A stretch of DNA of 64,000 nucleotides from Picochlorum sp. 'celeri'. Taxonomy: Eukaryota > Chlorophyta > Trebouxiophyceae. The notes under the pieces are model-generated. The model saw nothing but the letters and a program-made list of their open reading frames with translations, ran no database searches and had not been told where the DNA came from. The position numbers were made by a program, and so were the translations under genes. The DNA lies in the NCBI GenBank assembly GCA_010909725.1, contig JAACMV010000030.1:1054001-1118000 (forward strand), in the 5' to 3' direction. Shown here piece after piece: positions 29,574-39,690 of the stretch. Position 1 is the first letter of the stretch, and every line of letters begins with the position of its first letter.

Positions 29574-29984
29574 ATATATCCCTATTTATATGAATGTACA
29601 CACGTTATCGGTCTATTGAGGCGTCTTTTCTGTACAAAACCGAATGCCTCAACTCCCACTACAGGTGAGTCAACAACACCAACACCATGAGATTTCCTAC
29701 GTGTACGAGTCCAAGTGTAATAAATTTATTTGAATACAACAGCAACCACAAGAGACGCTGTTGTACTGGGATATAGAGCACATTCTGACGAGTGAAATCG
29801 GAGAATTGCCATGTCACCATCAATGGCTGGCTTTGATGGTACAACATTGTCAATGCGATGCTTTGACTGGGCCCTGGGCCTTTCAAACCTCGTGCATCAA
29901 AGTGCAGTGCTCTTCCTCTGCTCAAACATTCTTTGTATACAAAAAGGAGTTGTCTGGTTAGAATTGAGGTTTCAAATTGACAGC
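29574..29984. promoter_or_regulatory. Intergenic region between patatin gene and PDI
   Basis: 411 bp upstream of the PDI start and of the divergent lipase start. The frame of PDI exon 1 stays open upstream to an ATG at 29811, but a clear signal peptide begins only at 29985, so I treat 29811-29984 as 5' leader. No RNA gene or repeat seen. Confidence 0.3.
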
Positions 29985-31619
29985 ATGAGACGAAATGCTA
30001 CTCTGATCTTCCTGGCGTGTGCCGTCCTGCTGATCGCAGGAAGGTCTGCCGCAGATGACGTGGACGAGAAGGATGTTGTTGTCCTTGGAGACAAGAATTT
30101 CACAGAAGGACTGAAGAAGAGCAAGTTCGCACTGGTACGTCCTGACCCAATCGTTTCGCTGCCTTTGACTCTGATGTCCTCGAATAGATCAGGGGACCGT
30201 GTGTTCCCTTGTGGTAGACATAGGGGACTGATGTGATTGAACATTATCTTTTTATTCCTATAGGTGGAGTTTTATGCCCCATGGTGTGGACACTGCAAGA
30301 ATTTGAAGCCGGCCTATGCCGAGGCAGCTACCAGGCTCAAGGACGAGCTCAAGGACGTTGACGTCATCCTGGCCAAAGTCGATGCAACCGTTGAGAAGAC
30401 GGTGGCCCAGGAGCACGATGTGAAGGGATTCCCAACGCTCAAATGGTTTGTGGATGGAACTCCAATCGACTACACCGGAGGCCGCTCCGCAAGTGAAATT
30501 GTCAACTGGATCAAGAAGAAGACTGGGCCTGCTGCTGCTGTGGTCGACTCGGCCGAGGCTCTGGAGAAGGCACAGAAGGACGAAGTGGCCGCGTTCGTGT
30601 ATGTTGAGAAGGAGGAGGGAAAAGAGTATGATGCATACATGTCTCTTGCCAGCAAGACAGAGGACACTGGATTCTACATCGTGAAGGATGCTGAACTTGC
30701 CAAGAAGGTTGGTTTGACCAAAGCGCCAGGATTTGCTGTGTCTCGTAACTTTGCTGGTTTCGATGTGGAAGTGATTTCATCAGAATCAAAGGAGACTCCT
30801 GTGAAGTCTGCTGATGAGGAGGGCATTGCTACCTTCCTGAAGGAAAACAAGCTGCCACCATACTTGGTGTTCAGCAAGGAGACAAGCCAGCGCATTTTCG
30901 GAAGCGGTATTGCGCATCAAATTATCATTGCAGCTCCATCCGATGATTTGAAGAAGGGATCTGAGTTGGTCAAGGCGATTGAGGGTGCCAAGGGCAACCG
31001 AGGAAAGGTTGTCACTGTGCTGTCTGATATTTCTTCTGCAGATGCCTCTCCCGTGCTGGAGTTTTTCGGATTTGACAAGGCATCCAAGACCGCCATGGTG
31101 GCTGGCTTCCATGCTACTGGTGGCAAAAAGTACGCTTTCCCAGAGGGAGCGAAGATCTCTTCCTCTTCTCTGGAAGAGTTTGCTGAGAACGTCATTGCTG
31201 GAAAGGCTGATGCCATGACCAAGTCCGCAGAGATTCCATCCGAGCCATATGAGGATGATGTGAGGGTGGTCGTCGGAAAGAACTTTGATGAGGTTGTCCT
31301 TGACCCAAAGAAGTTTGTGCTTTTGGAGGTGTACGCCCCTTGGTGTGGACACTGCAAGAAGCTGGCTCCAGTGTACTCCAAACTGGGTGCCTTGTTCAAG
31401 GACAGTGACAAGGTGGTCATTGCCAAGATGGATGGTACCGAAAACGAAGTTCCCCATGTGGAAGTGAAGGGATTCCCAACGATTGTGTACTTTGACGCCA
31501 AGGAGGGTGCCACTGCTGAGCCATACCAGGGAGGCAGGGAGTTGGAAAACTTGCAAAAGTTTGTCGAGGACAAGGCAGGGGTGAAGGCTGAGGCTAAGGA
31601 ACAGCACGAAGAGTTGTAA
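29985..31619 (+). CDS. PDI: Protein disulfide isomerase (a-b-b'-a')
   Basis: Exons 29985-30134 and 30264-31619 joined in phase 0 (donor gtacgt, acceptor ctatag), 501 residues. Signal peptide MRRNATLIFLACAVLLIAG; thioredoxin domain a with APWCGHC (Cys58/Cys61), two redox-inactive domains, domain a' with APWCGHC (Cys411/Cys414), and C-terminal HEEL as an ER-retrieval variant of KDEL. Full-length classical PDI. Catalyses formation and shuffling of disulfides in the ER, relevant to cysteine-rich secreted neighbours such as the proteases and HAP2. Codon choice is strongly C/G-ending, consistent with high expression. Confidence 0.96.
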
Positions 31620-31661
31620 TAATCTCCCACAGTTTGACAATATCATGTAAAAACCAAACAA

Positions 31662-33281
31662 TCACTTACTCATTTCAATCTCAATTTCTTTGAGGCTCTT
31701 GCCCTTGGTCTCCACCACTTGCTTTGACACAAAGATGACGGCTAGGGCACACACGACAGCAAAGAACGTGTACACTCCAGCCACACCAAACATACTCACA
31801 GCTGGCAAGAACATCTGACCCACGAAAAAGTTGCACACCCAGTGCGATCCCATGGCCAATGCCACAGCAGTTCCTCTGATTCTGTCCCCCGTGATTTCTG
31901 GCACAAGGAGCCCTGGAACAGGTCCAGCTCCAGCAGCAAAACAGAGAACGTACACCAAAGTCCCAAGGAGAGCAATAGCTCCAGCAATTGGAGCCAGTGA
32001 GGGGAGTGCCAAACCAAGGGACATGATGAGCATTGATAGCCCCATCCCTGTGAAACTCAGTTTAAGCAACTGCTTTCTCCCAGCCCTGTCCATGAAAGAG
32101 GCAGCACCCACAGTTCCAATCACATTGATCAACCCCACGGCAGCACTTGCCAAGGCATCTGATGTGATCCCGGCAGACGCAAAAACAGAAGAGGAGAAAA
32201 AAACGATGGCATTAATGCCAGAAAATTGCTGGAGCAGAAACATGACAACACCTATCCGTGTACCCTTATTGCTGATCACCTCCTGCCAAGAGATGCGTGC
32301 ATTTTCAGTCGCCTTCAACATTGCATTCTCCCCGGCACCCCCAAGCTGCGATGGGCCATCTGGGCCCCACAACTTCAGGGCCACATCTTCGGCTTCCTCT
32401 GTCTGACCCATGAGTGATAACCACGATGGACTCTCCGGTGAGAATCCCATGCCAACTCCCAAGAGGACGGCCGGCACTGCCGCGATCAAAAACATTGTCC
32501 TCCACGAGGTGGCGGGAATGAAAACGTTTACCAGAAGAGCGGCAAGGATGCCGATACAGATCATCAACTGGTTGATGCTCCCCAAGGCCCCTCTCAAATG
32601 TGTGGGGGCCACCTCTGAAATGTACAGGGGAACCAAGGCGGAACTCAATCCGATTCCCAGTCCGATGATGGTTCGTCCTAAGATGATGGAGGAGATACCA
32701 GTAGCCATGGAACAAATCAAAGCTCCTGCCAACAAAGGTATGCAGTCCAAGAAAAAGGCCTTCCTGCGGCCAAGGGCATCTGCAAGTCCAGATCCCCCTA
32801 GTGATCCCACTGCCGCACCTGCAAGAGAGCTGCTGATCACTAGACCTTGAAGACTTGCGCTTTCCGCAAATCCTAGGTCAGCAGCAATGGTTCCCAATGG
32901 TCCATTCAGAACACCCAAATGATACCCGAATGCAAAGGCACCACACGAGGCCACAGCAACAGCCAGGAACGCGGGCATCAAGTTTACCTTTGCCATGCCT
33001 GCATCGCCAGCATACGCATGTCGAGAAACATTTGATTTTCCTAATCGAGACATGGACCCGTCGTTTGAAGTCCAACTCCCCGTTCCAAAGAGATCTCCCT
33101 CGGCACCAAACCTTTTAGACAGGTTCATTCGTTTGCTTTCCAAACCCTGGTTCAGAACTCTCGACAAGGGTGTCAGAGAAGCACGGGTACAATATGAGCG
33201 TAAATTCCGTCTGCTATCACGATGCGACGACGATGCAGCGAAAGAGCGCGCTGCTGAACTCTTCAATCCCAACGTTGTCAT
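31662..33281 (-). CDS. MFS sugar transporter, plastidic glucose transporter type
   Basis: 539 residues from ATG 33281. An in-frame ATG at 33350 lies inside the upstream gene's coding end and is less likely. An approximately 100-residue Ser/Arg-rich N-terminus looks like a plastid transit peptide; twelve membrane helices follow. Sugar-porter signatures are GYHLGVLNGPLG, LADALGRRKAF, GRTIIGLGIG, PLYISEVAPTHLRGALG, QQFSGINAIVFFSS, DRAGRKQLLK and LVPEITGDRIRGTA. Best match in memory is plastid GLT1/pGlcT, exporting glucose from starch breakdown. Stop is 42 bp from the convergent PDI stop. Confidence 0.88.
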   Translation of the reverse strand: MTTLGLKSSAARSFAASSSHRDSRRNLRSYCTRASLTPLSRVLNQGLESKRMNLSKRFGAEGDLFGTGSWTSNDGSMSRLGKSNVSRHAYAGDAGMAKVNLMPAFLAVAVASCGAFAFGYHLGVLNGPLGTIAADLGFAESASLQGLVISSSLAGAAVGSLGGSGLADALGRRKAFFLDCIPLLAGALICSMATGISSIILGRTIIGLGIGLSSALVPLYISEVAPTHLRGALGSINQLMICIGILAALLVNVFIPATSWRTMFLIAAVPAVLLGVGMGFSPESPSWLSLMGQTEEAEDVALKLWGPDGPSQLGGAGENAMLKATENARISWQEVISNKGTRIGVVMFLLQQFSGINAIVFFSSSVFASAGITSDALASAAVGLINVIGTVGAASFMDRAGRKQLLKLSFTGMGLSMLIMSLGLALPSLAPIAGAIALLGTLVYVLCFAAGAGPVPGLLVPEITGDRIRGTAVALAMGSHWVCNFFVGQMFLPAVSMFGVAGVYTFFAVVCALAVIFVSKQVVETKGKSLKEIEIEMSK

Positions 33282-33331
33282 CCCACCAAGACAGACGATG
33301 AGAGTTTGTTGATTGATCCTATTACAATCAC

Positions 33332-34297
33332 TTATAAATATATCTGACATCCGATTGGCAGGTGATCAGAGCAAAGTCTCTCATTCGGGATGCCCTTGGA
33401 TAGGATGTCCTCTGCGGTGCATGTATCTGGAATAGGGTCAAACACCCCACGCACTGACGTGGTCTGCGTTGCCCACAAAAAGTCCACCCTGGAGCCATGT
33501 TGGTTTCGAACATGCGTGAATGGTGGATCAAAGTTGCTGGCTACGTAGACCTCTCGGAACGGTGAAAATGGATGCCTGAGTGTACTGATTCTGTGACCTT
33601 GCTGGTCATAGTGATCATGGTGGGATGCATCCAAGGTGGCATCGATTTTGCCCTGATCCAGATACGTGCAGGGCCCATCATGTATCTCCGAGTTGAAATC
33701 CCCTGCGACTATTACTTTTGCATCTTTTGGGTCTCCTAGAGATATACCTACATGGTGGTGCAGTCGTTTCAAAGCCTTGTGAATCTGAGAGACTCTGCTT
33801 CCAGACTTCTCAGGCTTTCCTTCTAAATGCACATTTACAACATACAAGGACTTTTCGCCCTTTCGAAACTCGCAGAGTAACGTCCGACTGCGCTCTTCTG
33901 ACCATTGCAGCAAGATGTGCTCCCGTTTGAAAAAGCAAGCCAAAGGTACCTTGTGGGCCTTTGTCGACTGATGCACGCCACTATACCCTTGCTCTTGCAT
34001 GAAGCCATTCAAACGATCCCATTCGACAATCGCTGCTTCTTGGAGGCAGACAATATCCGCATCGAAACTGTTGATTTCGTTCTGAAAGCATCTGAAACGG
34101 TGGTTCGGTTCCAAAAACTCGGTCGGCACCTGGGGGAATCTCGAAGGCGTGCAGAACATGTCACACAGAATATTATAGCTCACCAAGGTTACTGTATTCG
34201 GGGGGGATGGTTTCTTTTCCCCTCTATGGAGCACTCGAGAGAGTGGGGAGCTCCCTGCTGAAGTCGCGTGCACGAAAACTGCCCTGCGACACGCCAT
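33332..34297 (-). CDS. Endonuclease/exonuclease/phosphatase family protein, CCR4-like
   Basis: 321 residues. The EEP-fold active-site set is complete: SYNILCD, VCLQE (metal-binding Glu), VVNVHLEG, VIVAGDFNS, DFLWA and CSDHLPIGC (catalytic His). CCR4-type members remove poly(A) tails, others cleave 2'-phosphates; which applies is not visible. The first 30 residues are basic with few acids and may target an organelle. Lies in a tight minus-strand run with RRP15 upstream (59 nt gap) and the glucose transporter downstream (50 nt gap from this stop to ATG 33281). Confidence 0.85.
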   Translation of the reverse strand: MACRRAVFVHATSAGSSPLSRVLHRGEKKPSPPNTVTLVSYNILCDMFCTPSRFPQVPTEFLEPNHRFRCFQNEINSFDADIVCLQEAAIVEWDRLNGFMQEQGYSGVHQSTKAHKVPLACFFKREHILLQWSEERSRTLLCEFRKGEKSLYVVNVHLEGKPEKSGSRVSQIHKALKRLHHHVGISLGDPKDAKVIVAGDFNSEIHDGPCTYLDQGKIDATLDASHHDHYDQQGHRISTLRHPFSPFREVYVASNFDPPFTHVRNQHGSRVDFLWATQTTSVRGVFDPIPDTCTAEDILSKGIPNERLCSDHLPIGCQIYL

Positions 34298-34356
34298 GTT
34301 GTCAGTCTTTTGTCCGCTGCATTGTCTGAAATTAAATATATATATTAAGGAATAAT

Positions 34357-35328
34357 TTAAAATTCTTCGTCATCCTCGCTTGACAACGAAGGAGGTGAAG
34401 AAGGTGGTGAATTCTCCGGAGAATTCTCTCTCCAGTCCTTCATCTTGGAATTCTCGGCAATCCCCACAAATCCTTCTTTGAGCACGTCCCATCCAGAGGG
34501 CTCCTCTGCCTTGCTCTTTTGATCTTCACCATCGACACCGTCGCGTTCTTTCATGTGCTTGATTTCAGCCAGGAATCCAGCCTTGCCCAGGCGGGCAATT
34601 TTTCCCTTGTTACCCTTGGTCTCTTCGCTCCGTATCCTCTTCTGAGCGGCATTGATTGCATTGAACAACTGAACGACCCCCTTGGTCGCAGTTTTCTGAA
34701 GACGTTTCTCCCTCCCATCCCTCTCCGGATCCAGGCCCTTTCTTGCAGGAATATAATGACCTCTCTGCTTCATCTCATCCCGCATCTTCTTGGCAGCCTT
34801 GGCGGCTTGCATCTCCTTTTCCTCCTCTAGTTTGCGTTTTGAGATGCTCTTACTCCCCTGTAGTACAATATCAGAGTCAGATTACGCTCGCAATGGACAC
34901 ACCCCATGACAAACACCACGCACCGCCAAAATAGGAGCCGAGCCACTTCCTTCGGCACCTTCTCGATCGACCAGCCTATGAAACGCCCTGGAGAAAGATT
35001 CCACCTTGCCGCCTTCAAGAAATCCGACGGCACGCCCTTCGTCTTCGCCAGACGACTCGTTCTCGGCACGCCCTTCGTCTTCGCCAGACGACTCGTCACT
35101 GTCAGGAGGACCTGACAAAGACTCATCGCTATCGAGCGAATCCGGCCTCTCGACCTCTCCATCACCGTCCATCATGGTGATAACATCATCTGTACATGAA
35201 TAAATAGGTGAGTCGCAGCAATACGCACATCAGTCTTGATTGCAAAGACATGCATGACCCTTCTTACCCGCACCGGTCACATGGTCCTCCGCCCCATTCG
35301 ATAGAATACGTTCAATCGCAGCCTCCAT
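34357..35328 (-). CDS. RRP15: Ribosome biogenesis protein RRP15
   Basis: Exons 35328-35268, 35189-34924 and 34857-34357 (minus strand), introns gtaaga...tacag and gtgcgt...tacag, 275 residues; frames close exactly. Acidic Ser-rich N-terminus with a repeated ESSGEDEGRA element, then SKSISKRKLEEEKE and the RRP15 core: EKRLQKTATKGVVQLFNAIN and ARLGKAGFLAEIKHM. RRP15 is a nucleolar factor for pre-60S rRNA processing. The 20-residue first exon is easily missed. Its start faces the IGPD gene across about 180 bp. Confidence 0.88.
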
Positions 35329-35511
35329 ATTAGATGCATGCAAATATATTCATACACAACTCATGACCAGCGCCTGTGGTCTTGTAACCGACGAATGTCT
35401 CCAAACCATCGAATTACGAAACCGATGCTTTCGAATTGGAAGAATGCTTCCTCATGATGAGCAGCAGGCGTGTTCTTCTCCACCCATGTACAATACAGTA
35501 TTCCGAATAGT

Positions 35512-36393
35512 ATGCTATTGATCCGAACAGCCACCCCCACTCGAGTTGGTACGCCCCAGCTGAGAGCTGCTGGACAGCGCACCAAGCTTATCAGGCACGC
35601 CGAGCAAGGGATTGCAGCATTTGATAGAACTATTTACTATTCACCTACTTCTGGACAGCGACAAAGAAGCAGAATGCAGACCCATGTTGAATGCACTGGA
35701 AGTGACACAAATGGTACGTTGGAGTGAGAGCTCTTGGACAGCCTTTTTTTGTTTCTACATAATCGATCTCGCTGCTTATTGGCAGGTTCTAGACCATCAA
35801 GAATAGGAACTGTAAAGAGAGAAACGAAGGAGACCAAAATTGACCTGACAATCAATATTGATGGGACAGGAAAGTGCCACTCCAAATCACAGATACCATT
35901 CTTGGATCATATGATGGATCAGTTGGCGTCCCACGGACTCTTTGATATTCATCTAGAGGCGGAGGGGGATACATGGATTGATGACCACCACACGAATGAG
36001 GATATTGCTCTGGCCATGGGGACGGCACTCTCTCAGGCCCTGGGTGACAGGAAAGGAATCCACAGGTTTGGAAACTTTACAGCCCCGTTGGATGAGGCTC
36101 TGGTGCAAGTAGTATTGGACTTGTCCGGTAGGCCACACCTGTCGTGCTCGCTTGATCTACCGACGGAGAGGATTGGGACCTATGAGACGCAGCTTGTGGA
36201 ACACTTTTTCCAGAGCATGGCCAACACCAGCGGGATGACTCTGCACATTCGGCAATTGGACGGCAGAAACAGCCACCACATTGTAGAGGCCACCTTCAAG
36301 GCGTTTGCCAGAGCACTGAGAGTGGCATGTGAGGAAGACCCCCGCCGAGCGGGAACCATTGCGTCATCCAAGGGCGTCTTGACCCAGCAATAG
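35512..36393 (+). CDS. IGPD: Imidazoleglycerol-phosphate dehydratase (histidine biosynthesis), plastid-targeted
   Basis: Exons 35512-35713 and 35786-36393, phase-1 intron with donor gtacgt and acceptor ggcag, 269 residues. Exon 1 gives a basic, Thr/Arg-rich transit-peptide-like leader. The enzyme body has the two metal-binding signatures [12 protein letters not shown] and [17 protein letters not shown], plus [16 protein letters not shown]. Catalyses dehydration of imidazoleglycerol phosphate to imidazole acetol phosphate with Mn, sixth step of histidine synthesis, in plastids of plants and algae. Length after leader removal is normal (about 195 residues). Confidence 0.95.
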
Positions 36394-36484
36394 AAGACCT
36401 TGTGCGCACAGCCGCCTGGTCCATATAATATATATGCGATATAATAAATAAATAAAAAGTTCAATAATCAAATAGAGTACCAAA

Positions 36485-38009
36485 ATGTTCTTCGGAGGAG
36501 GTTTTCCTGGAGGGCATCCGTTTGGAGGGATGCCAGGCGGAGGAGGCCCAGTAAACAATTCAAAGTATTACGAGATTTTGGGCGTCAGCAAAGATGCAAC
36601 AGCCCATGAAATCAAAAAAGCGCACAGGAAACTGGCTCTGAAGTACCATCCTGACAAAGGTGGGTCGAGGCACGATTGAACAACATGCCGTTTTGAAACG
36701 CCGTTGGTTGCCGTCTGGGGTTTGGGGACGTTATTTCTACTGATTTTGTTTAATATTGGGTCATTAATGGAGATTGAATGGATCGATTGGCTACGCGGAG
36801 CCACCAAGAAGGAATCTTGTGGATTGCTTCTGGAATGTTTTGACCGAGGAGCCGACAAACTAACTGGTGTATGTGCATTTCATCGCAGGAGGGGATCAGG
36901 AAAAGTTCAAGGAGATTAATGAGGCATATGAAGTCCTTCGAGATGAGGAGAAGCGCGAAATTTACGACAAATATGGAGAGGAAGCTGTGAAAGACGGTTC
37001 TGGTATGGGCGGAGGAGCAGGCGGAGCTGACATTTTCGACCTGTTCGGTATGGGTGGTATGGGCCGTCGCAGCCAAAGAGAGAGAAAGAGCGAAGACGTC
37101 GTGCATCGCCTGAAAGTATCGTTGGAAGATATGTACAAAGGATCAACCAGGAAGCTTCAAAGCACCCGCAACATCAAATGTCCCGAATGTAATGCCACTG
37201 GCAGTAAGAGCGGCAAGAAATATCGATGCGATACCTGCCAAGGCAGTGGAATGGAGGTCAAGATGCGACAAATCGGGCCAGGGATGGTGCAGCAAATCCA
37301 GCAGCGGTGCTCTTCGTGCTCTGGTGCCGGATTCTCTTGTCCTCCATCAGACAGATGCAGCAGATGCAATGGAAAGTGTCTGGTTGCCGACAAAAAGATA
37401 TTTGAGGTTCACGTGGAAAGGGGCGCACGGCATAATTCAAAGGTTGTGTTCAGAGATGAAGCAGGGACTGATTCCCCAGATGTTCTACCAGGTGATTTGA
37501 TATTTGTGTTGGAGCAGAAACCAAACGACTCCTTCAAGAGAATTGGAAACGACTTGTTCATGGAGAAATCTGTGAGTCTCGTGGAATCCCTGACCGGGTG
37601 CACCATGCACATCACTCAGCTTGATGGAAGGATTCTGGAGATGAAGACACCAGTTGGACACGTGATCACTCCAGACTCTTGGACATGCATCAAAAACGAA
37701 GGAATGCCAATCCAAGGACATCCATTTGATAAAGGCAACTTGTACATTCACTTTACTGTTGAGTTCCCGGAGAAGATTACCGAGGAGCAGAGCAATGCCT
37801 TGAGAACAATCTTTGGTGCACCACAGTCCAATGGCACATCGCCCATGAATGAGGAGGACATCGAGGAGGTCGCCATGGTAACAGTGGCGGATATAGAAGA
37901 GGAAATCAAGAGGCGCAAGCAGTACGAAAGGACGTCAGGAGCTTACAACAGTGATAGTGATGATGAAATGGGTGACAGACCACGAGGCGTGTCATGTGCT
38001 CAGCAGTAA
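36485..38009 (+). CDS. DNAJA: Type I DnaJ/Hsp40 co-chaperone with CaaX box
   Basis: Exons 36485-36659 and 36889-38009 (donor gtgggt, branch-like ctaac, acceptor cgcag), 431 residues. A Gly/Pro/Phe-rich leader of about 24 residues precedes the J domain ([20 protein letters not shown], with HPD); the intron splits HPDK from GGDQEKF. A Gly-rich linker, four CxxCxGxG-type zinc modules ([32 protein letters not shown]) and the C-terminal substrate-binding domains follow. It ends in CAQQ, a farnesylation CaaX box like those of cytosolic DNAJA1/2. Partners Hsp70; prenylation would anchor it at ER or other membranes. Confidence 0.94.
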
Positions 38010-38358
38010 AAGCTATATTTTGCGATGTATTCTTTTCATTTTCTTTAATACTATCACATTGGTCTCCCTGCAGCATATGTGCTGTAGCCCACCCTATGCG
38101 GCATAGGCTATGCCCAATACTGAGAGAAGCTCTCATTTGTACAAGTTACAGTCTACTCTGGTCTATATTTTGATTTTTTTTAAACTCATATTATTAGTCG
38201 TATTTCAGTATACTGTGGCTGTGAGAAGTTAGAAATACAGACCAGAACTTCTCTCCAGCGTTGTTGACCAAGAATTGTTGAAAAACAGTGGCAAGTCCTG
38301 AGAAGGGACGCTGACCATTCAATATACAAAGTTCAAGTGAAATATTTCGTTTCGTAGC
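38010..38358. other. Intergenic region, nothing recognised
   Basis: 349 bp between the DnaJ stop and the coiled-coil start. AT-rich with a short imperfect inverted repeat around 38091-38115 (ctatgcggcataggctatgcc). No gene, RNA or repeat that I can support; presumed 3' UTR and promoter. Confidence 0.3.
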
Positions 38359-39654
38359 ATGGCAGAACAGTCAGCAGCCTGCCACTGCACATGTTGCAGA
38401 AAAAATTCTCGTTCTTCTTTGGAGTTGAGGGAGCTGCACGCCAGGACATTATCGGAGATGAGGGGCTCCATCAGCAGCCTTACCACAAAGTACAAGTCGA
38501 CGCTAGAGGCGATGGAAACACTTAAAAGGGAATCGGAGGAGAACAGAAGGCTAAGTGCCATGGCAGCCAATTCTGCTCAAATACACTGTGATGAGATTAA
38601 GAATGGCTTGCAGGCAATGTCTCTCGATGCAAACGAGTTGGTTCAGATTCTTTCGACTGAACTGAGCTCGGTGAAGGAAGAAAGGGATAAATTGAGAAGA
38701 AACCAAGACGTGCTATGCAGTAAACTGTCCAGTATGTCCCAACCTGGTGTGGAGGAGAGAGCCGTTCTGGTTGGGGAAATTCAGGATCTAACGCGGTCTC
38801 GAGAAACTCTTCAAGTTTCTATAAGTAATTTGAGGACCAAGTGCTCGGATCTGGAGGCCACGGTTGCTTCGCTCCAGGAGGAGAATGTGCGCCTGTTGCA
38901 GCGGGAAGCCACAGATGCCCCTGCAGTGGAGGGATTGAGGACCAAGTGCTCGGATCTGGAGGCCACGGTTGCTTCGCTCCAGGAGGAGAATGCGCACCTG
39001 ATGCAGCGGGCAGCCACAGATGCTCCTGCAATGGATGAATTGAGGACTAAGTGCTCGGACCTGGAGGCCACGGTTGCTTCGCTCCAGGAGGAGAATGCAC
39101 ACCTGATGCAGCGGGCAGCCACAGATGCTCCTGCAGTGGAGGGATTGAGGACCAAGTGCTCGGATCTGGAGGCCACGGTTGCTTCGCTCCAGGAGGAGAA
39201 TGCGCACCTGATGCAGCGGGCAGCCACAGATGCTCCTGCAATGGATGAATTGAGGACCAAGTGCTCGGACCTGGAGGCCACGGTTGCTTCGCTCCAGGAT
39301 GAAAATGCGCGCCTGCTGAAGGCTCAAAGCAAGTCTCACCCTTCATCAGTTGAGAAGCTTCTCCGGCTTACAAGGGAGAATCAACAATTTGCAGTGAAGT
39401 TATCAGAGCAGGAGAACAAATCAAAGGCGTTAGAATCAACAATTATGCTCCTGAACAAGTATCTTGACAGAGAGATCAATACTGGAGGAGTAGAAAATAG
39501 CTTGATTGATATTTTGGATGACATTTCTTATATAAAGAGAACAACGAATTCACGTGAGGCCAAGGAGCTCATAGGAATGACTGAGAAAGGTTTGGAGAGA
39601 ATCAATGAACCTAGATTTCATGATTTCGGTCATACAGTACTCCCCCAAACATGA
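38359..39654 (+). CDS. Coiled-coil protein with five near-identical 35-residue repeats
   Basis: 431 residues, intronless. The N-terminus has several cysteines (CHCTCCRK). The rest is coiled coil. Residues about 158-325 consist of five units of 35 residues, exactly five heptads, beginning LRTKCSDLEATVASLQEEN and continuing with a variable HLMQRAATDAP-type tail. The DNA is nearly identical between units, indicating recent expansion. Likely a rod or scaffold protein; no function can be assigned. HAP2 begins 36 bp after its stop, so the promoter of HAP2 may overlap its 3' end. Confidence 0.75.
   Translation: MAEQSAACHCTCCRKNSRSSLELRELHARTLSEMRGSISSLTTKYKSTLEAMETLKRESEENRRLSAMAANSAQIHCDEIKNGLQAMSLDANELVQILSTELSSVKEERDKLRRNQDVLCSKLSSMSQPGVEERAVLVGEIQDLTRSRETLQVSISNLRTKCSDLEATVASLQEENVRLLQREATDAPAVEGLRTKCSDLEATVASLQEENAHLMQRAATDAPAMDELRTKCSDLEATVASLQEENAHLMQRAATDAPAVEGLRTKCSDLEATVASLQEENAHLMQRAATDAPAMDELRTKCSDLEATVASLQDENARLLKAQSKSHPSSVEKLLRLTRENQQFAVKLSEQENKSKALESTIMLLNKYLDREINTGGVENSLIDILDDISYIKRTTNSREAKELIGMTEKGLERINEPRFHDFGHTVLPQT
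38830..39335 (+). repeat. 105-bp in-frame tandem repeat, about 4.8 copies
   Basis: Units start at 38830, 38935, 39040, 39145 and 39250, with a period of exactly 105 bp (35 codons). Units differ by a few substitutions; units 2 and 4, and 3 and 5, are most alike, so the last step may have copied a two-unit 210-bp block. The final unit is truncated. Confidence 0.95.
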
Positions 39655-39690
39655 TTTGTTTCGAAATAAAGATGTAATACTTTTCGCAGA

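Noticed and set aside
38788..39339. Antisense frames with regular repeats, or a CRISPR-like array
   Set aside because: The periodicity is that of the in-frame 105-bp coiled-coil repeat; there are no spacers.
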